Shown piece after piece: positions 5,658 through 13,151 of a stretch of DNA of 24,941 nucleotides; the stretch's first letter is position 1, and each line of letters starts with the position of its first letter. The notes under the pieces are model-generated. The model did not search any database, was not told where the DNA came from, and saw only the letters and a program-made list of their open reading frames with translations. The position numbers and the translations under genes are program-made. Origin of the DNA: a virus; IMG/VR virus record IMGVR_UViG_3300030107_006659, positions 1 through 24,941 of that record. One strand, 5' to 3'.

Positions 5658-6307
5658 ATATAGCAACAATAGCTGGACATCTTGCCTTTGGGCTTATTGC
5701 CTTTTCTTTTTTAGTAAAAGACATTCTTTACTTACGAGTAGTATCTATATTGGCTAGTTTGTTTTCGGTTTTTTATAACTACATGATACCAGAAGAACCG
5801 TTATGGTTAGCTATAAATTGGAATTTTATTTTTATTGCTGTTAATGTCTATCATGTTGCTATTTTGATTTATGAAAAAAGACCAGTTCATATGACAGATA
5901 AAGAAAAAGAATTATATGAGACTATGTTTCGTGGGTTAACACCAGTAGAGTTTTTAAAAATAACTAAAGTTGCTGAATGGAAAAAGTTTAATTCTCCATT
6001 ACCAATTATACAGCAAGGTAAGCCAGTTAATGATTTGATTCTTATTTACAATGGCATGGTAGATGTTCTTGTCAATGATAAGAAAGTAGCCGAACTAAAA
6101 GATGGTCAGTTTGTTGGAGAGATGTCATTTCTTACAGAGAAACCAGCAACAGCAACTTGTAGGGTAGAACACAATACTGAATGTTTAGTTTGGAATCAAA
6201 AAGATTTTAAAGATTTATTGAAACGAAATCCTTCTTTATATTTTACAATACAATCACTATTAAGTGAGCAAGTTTCTAACAATTTAGTTTCAAGTTCTCA
6301 AAGATAA
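5654..6307 (+). CDS. Popeye-like membrane protein with cyclic-nucleotide-binding-like domain
   Basis: The 217-residue protein has three predicted membrane helices (about 4-22, 26-45 and 50-73), then a cytoplasmic cNMP-binding-like beta-roll (about 95-205). The order and motifs, GHLAFGLIAFSFLVKDILYLR at the start, LYETMFRGLTPVEF (88-101) and DGQFVGEMSFLTEKPATATC (150-169), match bacterial Popeye-domain-like proteins as I recall them. In CAP-type domains a phosphate-binding Arg follows the GE (GE...pRsA); here the equivalent is PATA, so classical cAMP binding is doubtful, as in other Popeye-type pockets. Its start is inside the transglycosylase stop, suggesting a joint role at the envelope, perhaps sensing or timing lysis (inference). 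Such proteins are rarely noted in phages. Confidence 0.78.
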   Translation: MNIATIAGHLAFGLIAFSFLVKDILYLRVVSILASLFSVFYNYMIPEEPLWLAINWNFIFIAVNVYHVAILIYEKRPVHMTDKEKELYETMFRGLTPVEFLKITKVAEWKKFNSPLPIIQQGKPVNDLILIYNGMVDVLVNDKKVAELKDGQFVGEMSFLTEKPATATCRVEHNTECLVWNQKDFKDLLKRNPSLYFTIQSLLSEQVSNNLVSSSQR

Positions 6308-6340
6308 TGCTTGACTTAATGGTTATTTACTTGTATATTA
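6306..6340 (+). promoter_or_regulatory. Early-type promoter, copy 5
   Basis: ATGCTTGACT (6306-6315) followed by TATATTAA (6333-6340); TTG to TAnnTT spacing is 20, or TTGACT-17-TATATT read as sigma70. It overlaps the stop codon of the Popeye-like gene. Unlike the other four copies, no start codon follows at 22-25 bases; the next gene starts 139 bases on, after two hairpins. Confidence 0.7.
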
Positions 6341-6344
6341 ACAT

Positions 6345-6440
6345 GGATAATTAAATAGGTTATCGTTCTCAAAGAATTGAATCTCAATTTAAGAGGTTCT
6401 AAAGGGGCATAGTTCTTTCTTCCTTTCTTCTATGCCCCTA
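6345..6440 (+). ncRNA. Candidate small structured RNA
   Basis: Downstream of promoter copy 5 there is no gene until 6479. The predicted transcript (start near 6345, inferred) contains a first, imperfect stem (CTC...GAATTGA, 6368-6380, with TCAATTTAAGAG, 6384-6395) and a second perfect 9-bp stem (6404-6412 with 6430-6438). The only ATG near the start opens a three-codon frame. It may be a stand-alone small RNA or a structured leader of the 6479 gene. Confidence 0.4.
6404..6438 (+). terminator. Perfect 9-bp hairpin, possible terminator
   Basis: GGGGCATAG (6404-6412) and CTATGCCCC (6430-6438) pair perfectly around a 17-nt pyrimidine-rich loop (TTCTTTCTTCCTTTCTT). The flank is TAAAATTTAAAT, which is AT-rich but lacks a run of T, so termination would be atypical. 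This is the most GC-rich stem in the intergenic DNA of the window. Confidence 0.5.
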
Positions 6441-6478
6441 AAATTTAAATAATAATAATAATAAAACAAGAGGTTAAA

Positions 6479-6718
6479 ATGAGTAAAAATAAAAAAATAG
6501 ATCTTTCACAATTTATGTTAGATGTAGATGACCAAAGGCAATTAAAGTCTTTAGATAAGTTATCACCATTAAGTGAAAACTATGATAACAATCGCCGTGT
6601 CAATCTTGACTACTACAACGAAGATGATTTGGATGATGTTGCTGTAGATGATTATTCAGATTGTGATGGTCGTGAAAACATAGAAACATTAGGTGACATT
6701 GGAATGGATGTTTATTAA
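6479..6718 (+). CDS. Small very acidic hypothetical protein (79 aa)
   Basis: ATG 6479 is preceded by AAGAGGTTAAA and an (AAT)n run at about 6448-6464. After a short basic start (MSKNKKID), residues 46-70 are dense in Asp and Glu (YNEDDLDDVAVDDYSDCDG). Such acidic small phage proteins can act as DNA mimics or polymerase inhibitors, but nothing specific supports that here. No membrane segment; one cysteine. It is the first gene after promoter copy 5 and its two hairpins. Function unknown. Confidence 0.65.
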   Translation: MSKNKKIDLSQFMLDVDDQRQLKSLDKLSPLSENYDNNRRVNLDYYNEDDLDDVAVDDYSDCDGRENIETLGDIGMDVY

Positions 6719-6779
6719 AACTAAAACCTTAATAATTAAATATAAATGATTTGAATACTGGTGTAATATTTATGGATAT

Positions 6780-7103
6780 ATGGAACAAACGAATAAACAA
6801 ATCATTAAAGTATTATCTTTCATATTAAATAAGTTAGATACTTTAGAAATAGAACAATCAAGGCATAAAGAAATGTTCTTTAAGGTTCGTAAGAATCTAA
6901 CTGATGCTAACGATTTGATAAATCAAATACTAGATGTATTAGAGATTGAAAATCCTGAATTATATGATAAAACAATTCAAAGGTATCATAGTGCTTATAT
7001 GGAAGATATGGTTTCTACATTAGATAAACATATTGAAGAGTTAAGTGATTTTGATAGGCAAGATTTAACACAACTTTTCAATGAAATAGTAGGAGATGCT
7101 TAA
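6780..7103 (+). CDS. Coiled-coil hypothetical protein (107 aa)
   Basis: The product is almost wholly helical with heptad-like leucine and isoleucine spacing over residues 5-60 (KVLSFILNKLDTLEIEQ and onward), then a second helical pair. It is acidic and has no cysteines. There is no clear Shine-Dalgarno; AATATTTATGGATAT precedes the start. Its stop overlaps the next start (TAATG at 7101-7105). It may be a small oligomerising accessory protein. Not recognised. Confidence 0.65.
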   Translation: MEQTNKQIIKVLSFILNKLDTLEIEQSRHKEMFFKVRKNLTDANDLINQILDVLEIENPELYDKTIQRYHSAYMEDMVSTLDKHIEELSDFDRQDLTQLFNEIVGDA

Positions 7104-7237
7104 TGCACATTATTATTTTTTTAGAGGAATTAAAATCTTTGTTGTTGGATGTAGAGCTTGATGAAGAAGAAAAAAACGAAACTATTGTAGAGGTCATAGA
7201 TTTAATAGACAATAAAATCATTGAATTAGAGTCTTAA
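7103..7237 (+). CDS. Very small acidic hypothetical protein (44 aa)
   Basis: ATG 7103 overlaps the previous stop (TAATG), and the frame ends with TAA 7235-7237 directly against the TTG start of the next gene. The product (MHIIIFLEELKSLLLDVELD...) is a single acidic amphipathic helix pair. It fills an otherwise empty 134-base gap with perfectly abutting ends on both sides, which is the main support. Function unknown. Confidence 0.55.
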   Translation: MHIIIFLEELKSLLLDVELDEEEKNETIVEVIDLIDNKIIELES

Positions 7238-7528
7238 TTGTTACATTATATAATAACTGCTTTGCTAGGGATATTTACCATTTTTTTGGGAGTGGTGATA
7301 TTCTTCGCATTAAGGCGTATTAACACTTACGAAAACATAATACTAAACATAAGCAATACTATAGAATCTATAAAACTTCAACTTAAAACAATTGATGATA
7401 AAGGCACATTTGAATCAGATGATGAAGTTGGTTTTTTCTTTACAGAAATAAAACAACTTGGAAAAGAATTAGAAAGTTTATTTGAAACCGAGGTTGAAGA
7501 AAATGAAAAAGAGAAGAAAGAAAAGTAA
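7238..7528 (+). CDS. Single-pass membrane protein with charged cytoplasmic tail (96 aa)
   Basis: The frame begins with TTG at 7238, immediately after the previous TAA; no ATG lies nearby in frame, so TTG is the likely start. Residues 5-26 (IITALLGIFTIFLGVVIFFA) form one membrane helix, followed by RR, then a helical, strongly charged tail ending in EVEENEKEKKEK. The layout resembles small spanin- or holin-like accessory proteins only superficially; no lysis motif is visible. The end overlaps the sigma-factor-like gene by 26 bases. Confidence 0.6.
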   Translation: MLHYIITALLGIFTIFLGVVIFFALRRINTYENIILNISNTIESIKLQLKTIDDKGTFESDDEVGFFFTEIKQLGKELESLFETEVEENEKEKKEK

Positions 7529-8210
7529 AGTATATTTTGGAACACCAGTACACGATGCTATCATAGATTATAATAAATCTAAAGACATAGAGTTTAGACA
7601 CAAAATATACACAGAACAAATTCATCCAGCTTTTATGAAGTTGGCTGAAAATATTATAAATACTTTTAAGTTTAGCTATTTTAGTTATGGATTTAGAGAC
7701 TTACAAGAAGAGGTGGTTTCTAATTTAGTTTTAAATATGCATAAGTTTGACCATAATAAAGGTAGTAAAGCTTTCAGTTACTTTTCTGTTGTAGCTAAAA
7801 ATTATCTTATATTAAATAATAATGCTAATTATAAAAAGTTAAAAATCCACGATGATATTGATATTCTTTATGGTCACGGTCATAAGGACGAGAACATAGA
7901 AAAAAATCCATCAACAGATATTTTCAAAAAAACAATTAGCTATTTTGAAGATAATGTAGAGAGGTTTTTTCCAAAAGAGCAAGACAGAGATATTGCTGAG
8001 TCAATATTATATTTATGTAGAAATAAAGATAACATTGATAACTTTAACAAAAAAGCAATATACATTATGATTCGTGAAATGACAGATGTTAAAACATCTA
8101 AAATAACTCAAGTCACCAATACATTTCGTAAAATATACCCAAAAATACAAGAAGAAGTTCTTAGTCGTGGTCATATTGATAACTTAAGATACACAGGTTC
8201 TTTGATATAA
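7503..8210 (+). CDS. T4 gp55-like late-transcription sigma factor
   Basis: From ATG 7503 the product is 235 residues (a TTG at 7482 would add 7; the ATG with GAGG 10 bases upstream is preferred). After a very basic start (MKKRRKKSK), residues 43-112 parallel the sigma region 2 part of T4 gp55: AENIINTFKFSYF, then EEVVSNLVLNMHKFDHNKG, then KAFSYFSVVAKNYLILNNN. A later helical segment (about 175-215) could be a region 4-like helix-turn-helix. T4 gp55 directs host RNA polymerase to late promoters with the sliding clamp. The SLDFLYE-type clamp-binding tail of T4 gp55 is not seen here (the end is RYTGSLI), and the protein is about 50 residues longer. It lies directly upstream of the structural operon, fitting the role. 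Confidence 0.7.
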   Translation: MKKRRKKSKVYFGTPVHDAIIDYNKSKDIEFRHKIYTEQIHPAFMKLAENIINTFKFSYFSYGFRDLQEEVVSNLVLNMHKFDHNKGSKAFSYFSVVAKNYLILNNNANYKKLKIHDDIDILYGHGHKDENIEKNPSTDIFKKTISYFEDNVERFFPKEQDRDIAESILYLCRNKDNIDNFNKKAIYIMIREMTDVKTSKITQVTNTFRKIYPKIQEEVLSRGHIDNLRYTGSLI

Positions 8211-8218
8211 TATTATAA

Positions 8219-8241
8219 CCATACTATATTTATAAGTATGG
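8219..8241 (+). promoter_or_regulatory. Hairpin covering the start codon of the structural operon
   Basis: CCATACT (8219-8225) pairs perfectly with AGTATGG (8235-8241), which includes the ATG at 8238. The loop is ATATTTATA, and TATATTTATA (8225-8234) occurs as an exact copy at 5051-5060 upstream of the transglycosylase. No Shine-Dalgarno is visible. It could be a translation brake or part of a late promoter; both are inference. Confidence 0.4.
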
Positions 8242-8636
8242 AAAAAGACTTCAATATATTTGGTGATAAGAACTTCTCAGACTTGTCTCAAGAAATATAC
8301 GAAAATAACAAGTTAAAGAAAACTCAAATTGACTTGCTAATCCAAGAGGTGCATGGTTACATACAAGGTATCGAGGATATTGCTATTGTAGGTCCTATAA
8401 TTAAGGAACTGATGGATGTCGGTATAAAGAATGATGATAATCTTGTGAAACTAGCTACTATATATCAACGAATAATGTCCAAACAACCCATTAATGATAG
8501 TGATGTTAGTTTATTATCAGAAGAAGAAAAAGAACAACTCATGGCAACTTTAGAAGATGTGACAACTGATTTACAAAAAAAGAGCGATGAGATTGTTGAT
8601 ATGACAAAGATAAGAAAGAAATACGGAAACACATAA
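8238..8636 (+). CDS. Hypothetical protein, first gene of structural operon (132 aa)
   Basis: ATG 8238 lies in a small hairpin 27 bases after the sigma-factor-like gene and no other good start is near. The product is acidic and mostly helical, with long helices at about 11-70 and 95-130 (SEEEKEQLMATLEDVTTDLQ). Proteins of this look precede baseplate hub or spike genes in marine T4-like phages and may be chaperones or minor virion parts; that is inference. It ends one base before the spike-like gene. No motif recognised. Confidence 0.65.
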   Translation: MEKDFNIFGDKNFSDLSQEIYENNKLKKTQIDLLIQEVHGYIQGIEDIAIVGPIIKELMDVGIKNDDNLVKLATIYQRIMSKQPINDSDVSLLSEEEKEQLMATLEDVTTDLQKKSDEIVDMTKIRKKYGNT

Positions 8637-8637
8637 T

Positions 8638-9924
8638 ATGTCAGTAGGAAGATCATATGATGATTTAATAACCAAAGCAATAGAATTTAATTTAGCTATT
8701 GTAAATCAAGTTTATTTAAATGAACTAGAGCCATCACAAGAAGAAAATGAAAATTCTCAGATTGTGGAAATAAAGCCTTTAAATACAACATTACCAACTG
8801 TACAAAAAAGATTAAAAGCAAGACCACTTCAAAGAGGCTTGAGTGATTCGATAACTAAAGGTGATTTAGTTTTATTTTGCCAAATAAATAAAAAAGTTTT
8901 TTATATAGGACCTCTGAACACATTTAATCAACCTAATGTATCACCAAGTCATTTTTTCTCACAACAACAAACAAATAAAGGTTTACTCGAATCGAATGTA
9001 ACTAACGATTTTGGTTATGGTGTTGAGTATCCACTTATTGGGGTGAGAAAACTATCGAAATCAACAAAACCAGTATTAGATAAATTAAGTTTTGATAGAT
9101 ATAATGCATCTAAACACTCAGATTTTATATTAGAGGGTAGGCATGGTAATGGTATTAGAATCGGTTCAAGATCGATAAATCCAATAATAAACATAAGTAA
9201 TAGTAATTTTAGTTCTGAAGAATCTTTGACACAAGGTTCTTTGATTTCTATGTTATCCAACGGTTCTTTAGCTCAAAATTTTAGTGATATTAATTTTAGA
9301 TTATCAGTAGATACACCGACTGAAGAAGTAAATAATTATACAATAAATGGTGGTAATGATGCTACAGAGAATTTTTATAATTATAATTATTCAGTAGAAA
9401 TAGAAGAAGAAACAGAGAAGATTGAATTTGACCAAATTATAATGTTTTCTGATAGAATTACTTTTGATGCTAGAAGCACAACTGCTGGAGACTTTACTGT
9501 GTCAGCAAACAACAACATAAATTTTGGAGCTAGAAAGAATTTCACTTTGAATAATTCAGGTTACTCAGTTATTAATTCTGGTAATATTTATTTAGGAAAG
9601 GAAGCTAAAAATAGAACTGAACCTATGGTATTAGGAAATCAGTTAAAAGAATTGTTAATAAGTATTGTGGAAATATTAAGAGATTCAAGAGCGTTAGTAC
9701 AAGGGATACCAATTCCTCTTGTCAGACAAGACTCTAGTCCGATATTAGCACAAGTAGAATCAATATTAGGTAATTTAAATAATGAATATAAACCAGAGGT
9801 TGATATAGAAGATCCCAATAATCCTAATCCAATTGCAGATAGGTCAATAGGTGGTCCTTCTTTCTTTAGTAATCATTATTTTATAGAACCAAATAGACCA
9901 AATGAAACACAGGAGAATGTATAA
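8638..9924 (+). CDS. Baseplate hub/tail spike-like protein (gp5/gpV type)
   Basis: The 428 residues contain an OB-fold-like entry block, ITKGDLVLFCQINKKVFYIG (about 72-91), preceding a variable middle. From about 272 comes a beta-helix-like repeat stretch: RITFDARSTTAGDFTVSANN, then INFGARKNFTLNNSG, then INSGNIYLGKEA. This is followed by EPMVLGNQLKELLISIVEIL (about 330-349), a block typical of phage spike proteins whose trimeric beta-helix pierces the outer membrane. There is no lysozyme domain as in T4 gp5. It is followed by gp25- and gp6-like genes as in other contractile tails. The Asn/Asp/Pro-rich C terminus is probably disordered. Assignment rests on pattern and context. Confidence 0.7.
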   Translation: MSVGRSYDDLITKAIEFNLAIVNQVYLNELEPSQEENENSQIVEIKPLNTTLPTVQKRLKARPLQRGLSDSITKGDLVLFCQINKKVFYIGPLNTFNQPNVSPSHFFSQQQTNKGLLESNVTNDFGYGVEYPLIGVRKLSKSTKPVLDKLSFDRYNASKHSDFILEGRHGNGIRIGSRSINPIINISNSNFSSEESLTQGSLISMLSNGSLAQNFSDINFRLSVDTPTEEVNNYTINGGNDATENFYNYNYSVEIEEETEKIEFDQIIMFSDRITFDARSTTAGDFTVSANNNINFGARKNFTLNNSGYSVINSGNIYLGKEAKNRTEPMVLGNQLKELLISIVEILRDSRALVQGIPIPLVRQDSSPILAQVESILGNLNNEYKPEVDIEDPNNPNPIADRSIGGPSFFSNHYFIEPNRPNETQENV

Positions 9925-10341
9925 ATGAAGGTTAATATATTTAAGAAGTTAATAAGAGAAGTAGTAAGAGAAGAGTTAGATTTTAAATTTTCTGCACTTG
10001 AAAAAAAGTTAGATGAAGTGTTAGTTAGCTCTAATAATAGTAGTTTAGTTGAAGATAGCGTTTCACAACCTACCGCATCATCATACAAAAAGATGATGGC
10101 AGATCCAGTGAAAACTAATAAATCAATACCTCCACTTACCAAAGATTCTATTCTTAATGACATCTTAAACGAAACAGCAGCTGCTGGTGATTGGAAAAAC
10201 ATTGATAGAGAAGCTGAAGTTAAATCTGTAAAAGATAGTACCCAAAATTTACCCGACCATTTGGCAGATGCTTTAAACAAGGATTATTCTCAAGTAATGC
10301 AAAAGGTAGAAGAAAAAGCAAGGTTTAAGAATGGGGCTTAA
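9925..10341 (+). CDS. Hypothetical structural-operon protein (138 aa)
   Basis: ATG 9925 directly follows the spike-like gene's TAA. The product begins MKVNIFKKLIREVVREELDF, a basic amphipathic helix, followed by a Ser/Asn-rich linker and a mixed C-terminal half (KDSILNDILNETAAAGDWKN). Small proteins with this type of N terminus occur beside the gp5/gp25 genes of marine T4-like phages as I recall, role unknown. Its end overlaps the next gene by 11 bases. No metal or catalytic motif is seen. Confidence 0.65.
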   Translation: MKVNIFKKLIREVVREELDFKFSALEKKLDEVLVSSNNSSLVEDSVSQPTASSYKKMMADPVKTNKSIPPLTKDSILNDILNETAAAGDWKNIDREAEVKSVKDSTQNLPDHLADALNKDYSQVMQKVEEKARFKNGA

Positions 10342-10735
10342 AACAGACATAGAACAAGCATACATTGATAATTTAGGTCAATCTATTTATGACCAAACTA
10401 CTCAAGGGCAGAAAGATAAACTATCTCGATTAGCAGAGGGTTTAGCCGATGCTATTAGTTCATTTATTCAAGCACAGACATTTACTGTTACAAAATTACA
10501 AGCATCTCAACAAGGTGTTACAACCACACCAAGTCTTACTGCACCAACTGGTATACCACAACCACCAGGTGTGCCTGCAATTCCATCTACTATACCATCA
10601 CTTGTAATACCTAATATTACTGTTAAGATTGACGAAGATGGTTTAGCACCAGACAACGCCTTGGGTGGTGGTAAAACTGAATCATTACTAAGTCAAGTTA
10701 GACTTAAAAATATAGCACCAGGAAGTCTTTCATAA
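10331..10735 (+). CDS. Hypothetical structural-operon protein with Pro-rich linker (134 aa)
   Basis: ATG 10331 lies within the previous gene (ATGGGGCTTAA). The first 50 residues are helical (LSRLAEGLADAISSFIQAQT), followed by a Pro/Thr-rich linker (about 63-95) and a short beta-like tail. The helical half resembles the generic amphipathic pattern of phage proteins that contact the tail or baseplate; I cannot name it. It shares the TAATG junction with the gp25-like gene, so it is co-translated with baseplate components. Confidence 0.6.
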   Translation: MGLKTDIEQAYIDNLGQSIYDQTTQGQKDKLSRLAEGLADAISSFIQAQTFTVTKLQASQQGVTTTPSLTAPTGIPQPPGVPAIPSTIPSLVIPNITVKIDEDGLAPDNALGGGKTESLLSQVRLKNIAPGSLS

Positions 10736-11232
10736 TGCCAATACTAGATAGAAGAAAAGATAGATTCATTGACGACCAAGACAAAAGAGTCTCAGTAGGA
10801 ATAGACTTTCCATTTAGTAGGACTCTTGGCGATGGTTTTTTTACCACAACCAAAACAACTGTAGAGTCTATTAAAAATAACATTAAACTTCTTTTACAAA
10901 CTGAACAAGGTGAAAGAGTTTTCCAACCAGCTTTGGGTATGAATTTGAAAAGCGTTTTGTTTAATCAAATAACAGAAGATTCAAGAATAGAAATTGAAAA
11001 TAACATAGTTGACACATTTAACACTTGGTTACCCTTTGTAGAGCTGAGGCAAATAGATGTTGATACTGGTAGACAAGACCAAAATCAAATTAAAATAAAT
11101 ATAACATTTAATATAAAGAGGGCACCCAATTCTTTAAATAGTGTTCAAGTTACATTTGATGGTGTTGGTGGTGGAGACATTACAACAACTGAAACAACTG
11201 GTGGAACAACAACAACTGCTGGAGCTTACTAA
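10735..11232 (+). CDS. Baseplate wedge protein, gp25-like (GPW/gp25 family)
   Basis: The 165 residues hold the family core: VESIKNNIKLLLQTEQGERV (43-62) followed by FQPALGMNLKSVLFNQI (63-79), equivalent to the conserved GER/EPR...G region, then a beta sandwich with ITFNIKRAP. In T4 gp25 joins the wedge core and helps start sheath polymerisation; related proteins (type VI TssE, R-pyocin) do the same. About 30 extra residues at each end are seen compared with T4 gp25 (132 aa), including a Thr/Gly-rich C-terminal tail. Start overlaps the previous stop (TAATG), and the gp6-like gene follows in the same way. Confidence 0.9.
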   Translation: MPILDRRKDRFIDDQDKRVSVGIDFPFSRTLGDGFFTTTKTTVESIKNNIKLLLQTEQGERVFQPALGMNLKSVLFNQITEDSRIEIENNIVDTFNTWLPFVELRQIDVDTGRQDQNQIKINITFNIKRAPNSLNSVQVTFDGVGGGDITTTETTGGTTTTAGAY

Positions 11233-13151
11233 TGGCATATACAGATAAACAAAAGTTAATACCAACAAATGTAAACTACACAAGTAAAGATTTTAGTTCA
11301 ATAAAATCTGATTTAATTGAATATACTAAATCTTATTTTCCTGATACATACAAAGACTTTAATGAAACATCACCTGGTATGATGTTAATAGAATTATCAA
11401 GTTATGTTGGTGATGTTCTTTCTTATTATATTGATTACAACTATAAAGAAAATCTTTTATCAACAGCAACTGAAAAAAGAAATATAAGGAGATTGGCTGA
11501 ATTCTTAGGTTATAAGGCACCCAATAAAACTCCATCAGTTGTGAAGTTAAAAGTAACAACAACAATAGACGCCGATGCAACAACAGGTGAGCCAAAATAT
11601 GGAGAGGCACCAAATCCTATAGACTCTGGTTTACAAGTCGCTTCTAATATCGATTCAGAGATTTTGTTTGAAACAACTGCTGAAATAGATTTCACAATAA
11701 GTGGCTCTGGTGAGCTAGGACAAGATCCTTATGTAAGCGCTCCAACACTTGATTCGAATGGTGAAGCTTCTTCTTATACTTTAACGAGATATGTTAGAGC
11801 TGTGTCTGGTAAAACTAAAACAAAATCTTTTACAATCACTAGTCCCACTAAATTTCTAGAGTTAGATTTAGGTGAGGATGATGTTATTGAAATTTTGAAT
11901 TGTACAGACGCCTCAGGTCAAAGATATTACGAAGTTGATTATCTAGCACAAGAAAAAGTTTTAAAAGAAACTCATTATACTGATGATCCTACTAGAGAAA
12001 ATGCTTATGACCAAGGTGATGCTACCACAGATACTTCACTTGTTCCAATACCTTATGTCGCTGAGTATATCAGAACAAACAAAAAATTTATTTCTAACTT
12101 TGATGAAGATAGTCAAACATACAAAGTTACATTTGGTAATGGTTTATTTAGGTTTAGTAATTCGGGTTCAAATGTTGATCCTGTTGAACAAGCTGGAGTT
12201 ACCATAAACGGTACTAGTTTAGCACAGATAGGTGCTGTTAGTCCAACTATAGCAAATAACCTTAACTTAGGTGAAACGCCTGCAAATACCATTATGACTT
12301 TTACTTATAGAGTTGGTGGTGGAGCTGACTCAAATGTTCAAGCTGGAGAACTTACTACTGTAAATAACGCGCCATCTGGCGTATCAATAACTGTTACAAA
12401 TGACGATCCTGGAGTAGGTGGAACTGATGGACAAACTGTTGATGAGATAAGAAATAACGCTAGTGCCTTTTTTGCTACACAACTTCGTTGTGTTACCAAG
12501 GAAGATTATACTGCTAGGATACTAAGTCTCCCCCCTAAGTTTGGTAGTATTGCTAAAGCATATGTACAAAGATTAACAGAGGGTTTGGTTGTTTCTACCC
12601 TTTCTTATAATCAAGCAAAACAACTTGTACAATCACCACAATTAATTTTACAGAATGTAGCAATTTATTTAAATCAGTTTAGGATGATAAACGATCAAGT
12701 GGATTTTGGATTTAGTTTAAATGATACTATATTTTCTGGTTATTTCATAAATTTTGGTGTTCGTTTTGAAATAAACTATGATAGGAAATTTAATCCTACT
12801 GAGGTTAAATTAAATGTGATTGATACCATAAAAGATTTTTTTAAGATAGAAAAAATGCAGTTTAGACAAGGCATTAATATGAACGATTTACAATATAACA
12901 TATTAGGTTTGGATGGTGTAATAGGTATTAAAGAATTAAAATTATTTCAAGATGGTAACAATGAATACGCTTCAAATAGAAAATTTTATTATTACAAAGC
13001 TGATGGTGAAATTATAGGAGATAATAGTGACTATGGGTTTCAATATAATTTTGAAAACTCTTTACAAGATGGTATATATAGACCATCAAGTCAACCTGCT
13101 GTATTTGAATTGAGAAATCCAAACCAAGACATTTATGGGAAAGTAATATAA
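11232..13151 (+). CDS. Baseplate wedge protein, gp6-like (baseplate J family)
   Basis: The 639-residue product has the typical N-terminal entry of gp6-type wedge proteins: YTSKDFSSIKSDLIEYTKSY (16-35), then FNETSPGMMLIELSSYVGD (43-61), then ATEKRNIRRLAEFLGYKAP (79-97). The middle is a Gly/Thr-rich beta domain and the C-terminal part contains RCVTKEDYTARILSLPPKFG and IDTIKDFFKIEKMQFRQGIN, also usual for this family. T4 gp6 forms the dodecameric inner ring of the baseplate; length (660 in T4) agrees. It is coupled to gp25 upstream and to the next structural gene downstream by TAATG overlaps. Confidence 0.92.
   Translation: MAYTDKQKLIPTNVNYTSKDFSSIKSDLIEYTKSYFPDTYKDFNETSPGMMLIELSSYVGDVLSYYIDYNYKENLLSTATEKRNIRRLAEFLGYKAPNKTPSVVKLKVTTTIDADATTGEPKYGEAPNPIDSGLQVASNIDSEILFETTAEIDFTISGSGELGQDPYVSAPTLDSNGEASSYTLTRYVRAVSGKTKTKSFTITSPTKFLELDLGEDDVIEILNCTDASGQRYYEVDYLAQEKVLKETHYTDDPTRENAYDQGDATTDTSLVPIPYVAEYIRTNKKFISNFDEDSQTYKVTFGNGLFRFSNSGSNVDPVEQAGVTINGTSLAQIGAVSPTIANNLNLGETPANTIMTFTYRVGGGADSNVQAGELTTVNNAPSGVSITVTNDDPGVGGTDGQTVDEIRNNASAFFATQLRCVTKEDYTARILSLPPKFGSIAKAYVQRLTEGLVVSTLSYNQAKQLVQSPQLILQNVAIYLNQFRMINDQVDFGFSLNDTIFSGYFINFGVRFEINYDRKFNPTEVKLNVIDTIKDFFKIEKMQFRQGINMNDLQYNILGLDGVIGIKELKLFQDGNNEYASNRKFYYYKADGEIIGDNSDYGFQYNFENSLQDGIYRPSSQPAVFELRNPNQDIYGKVI

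Noticed and set aside
6741-6749. TATAAATG as a T4-type late promoter before the 6780 gene
   Set aside because: One mismatch to TATAAATA in very AT-rich DNA is expected by chance, and no sister copies are placed consistently before late genes.
7482-7502. TTG start for the sigma-factor-like gene
   Set aside because: ATG 7503 has a GAGG 10 bases upstream and starts the basic segment; the seven extra residues have no support.
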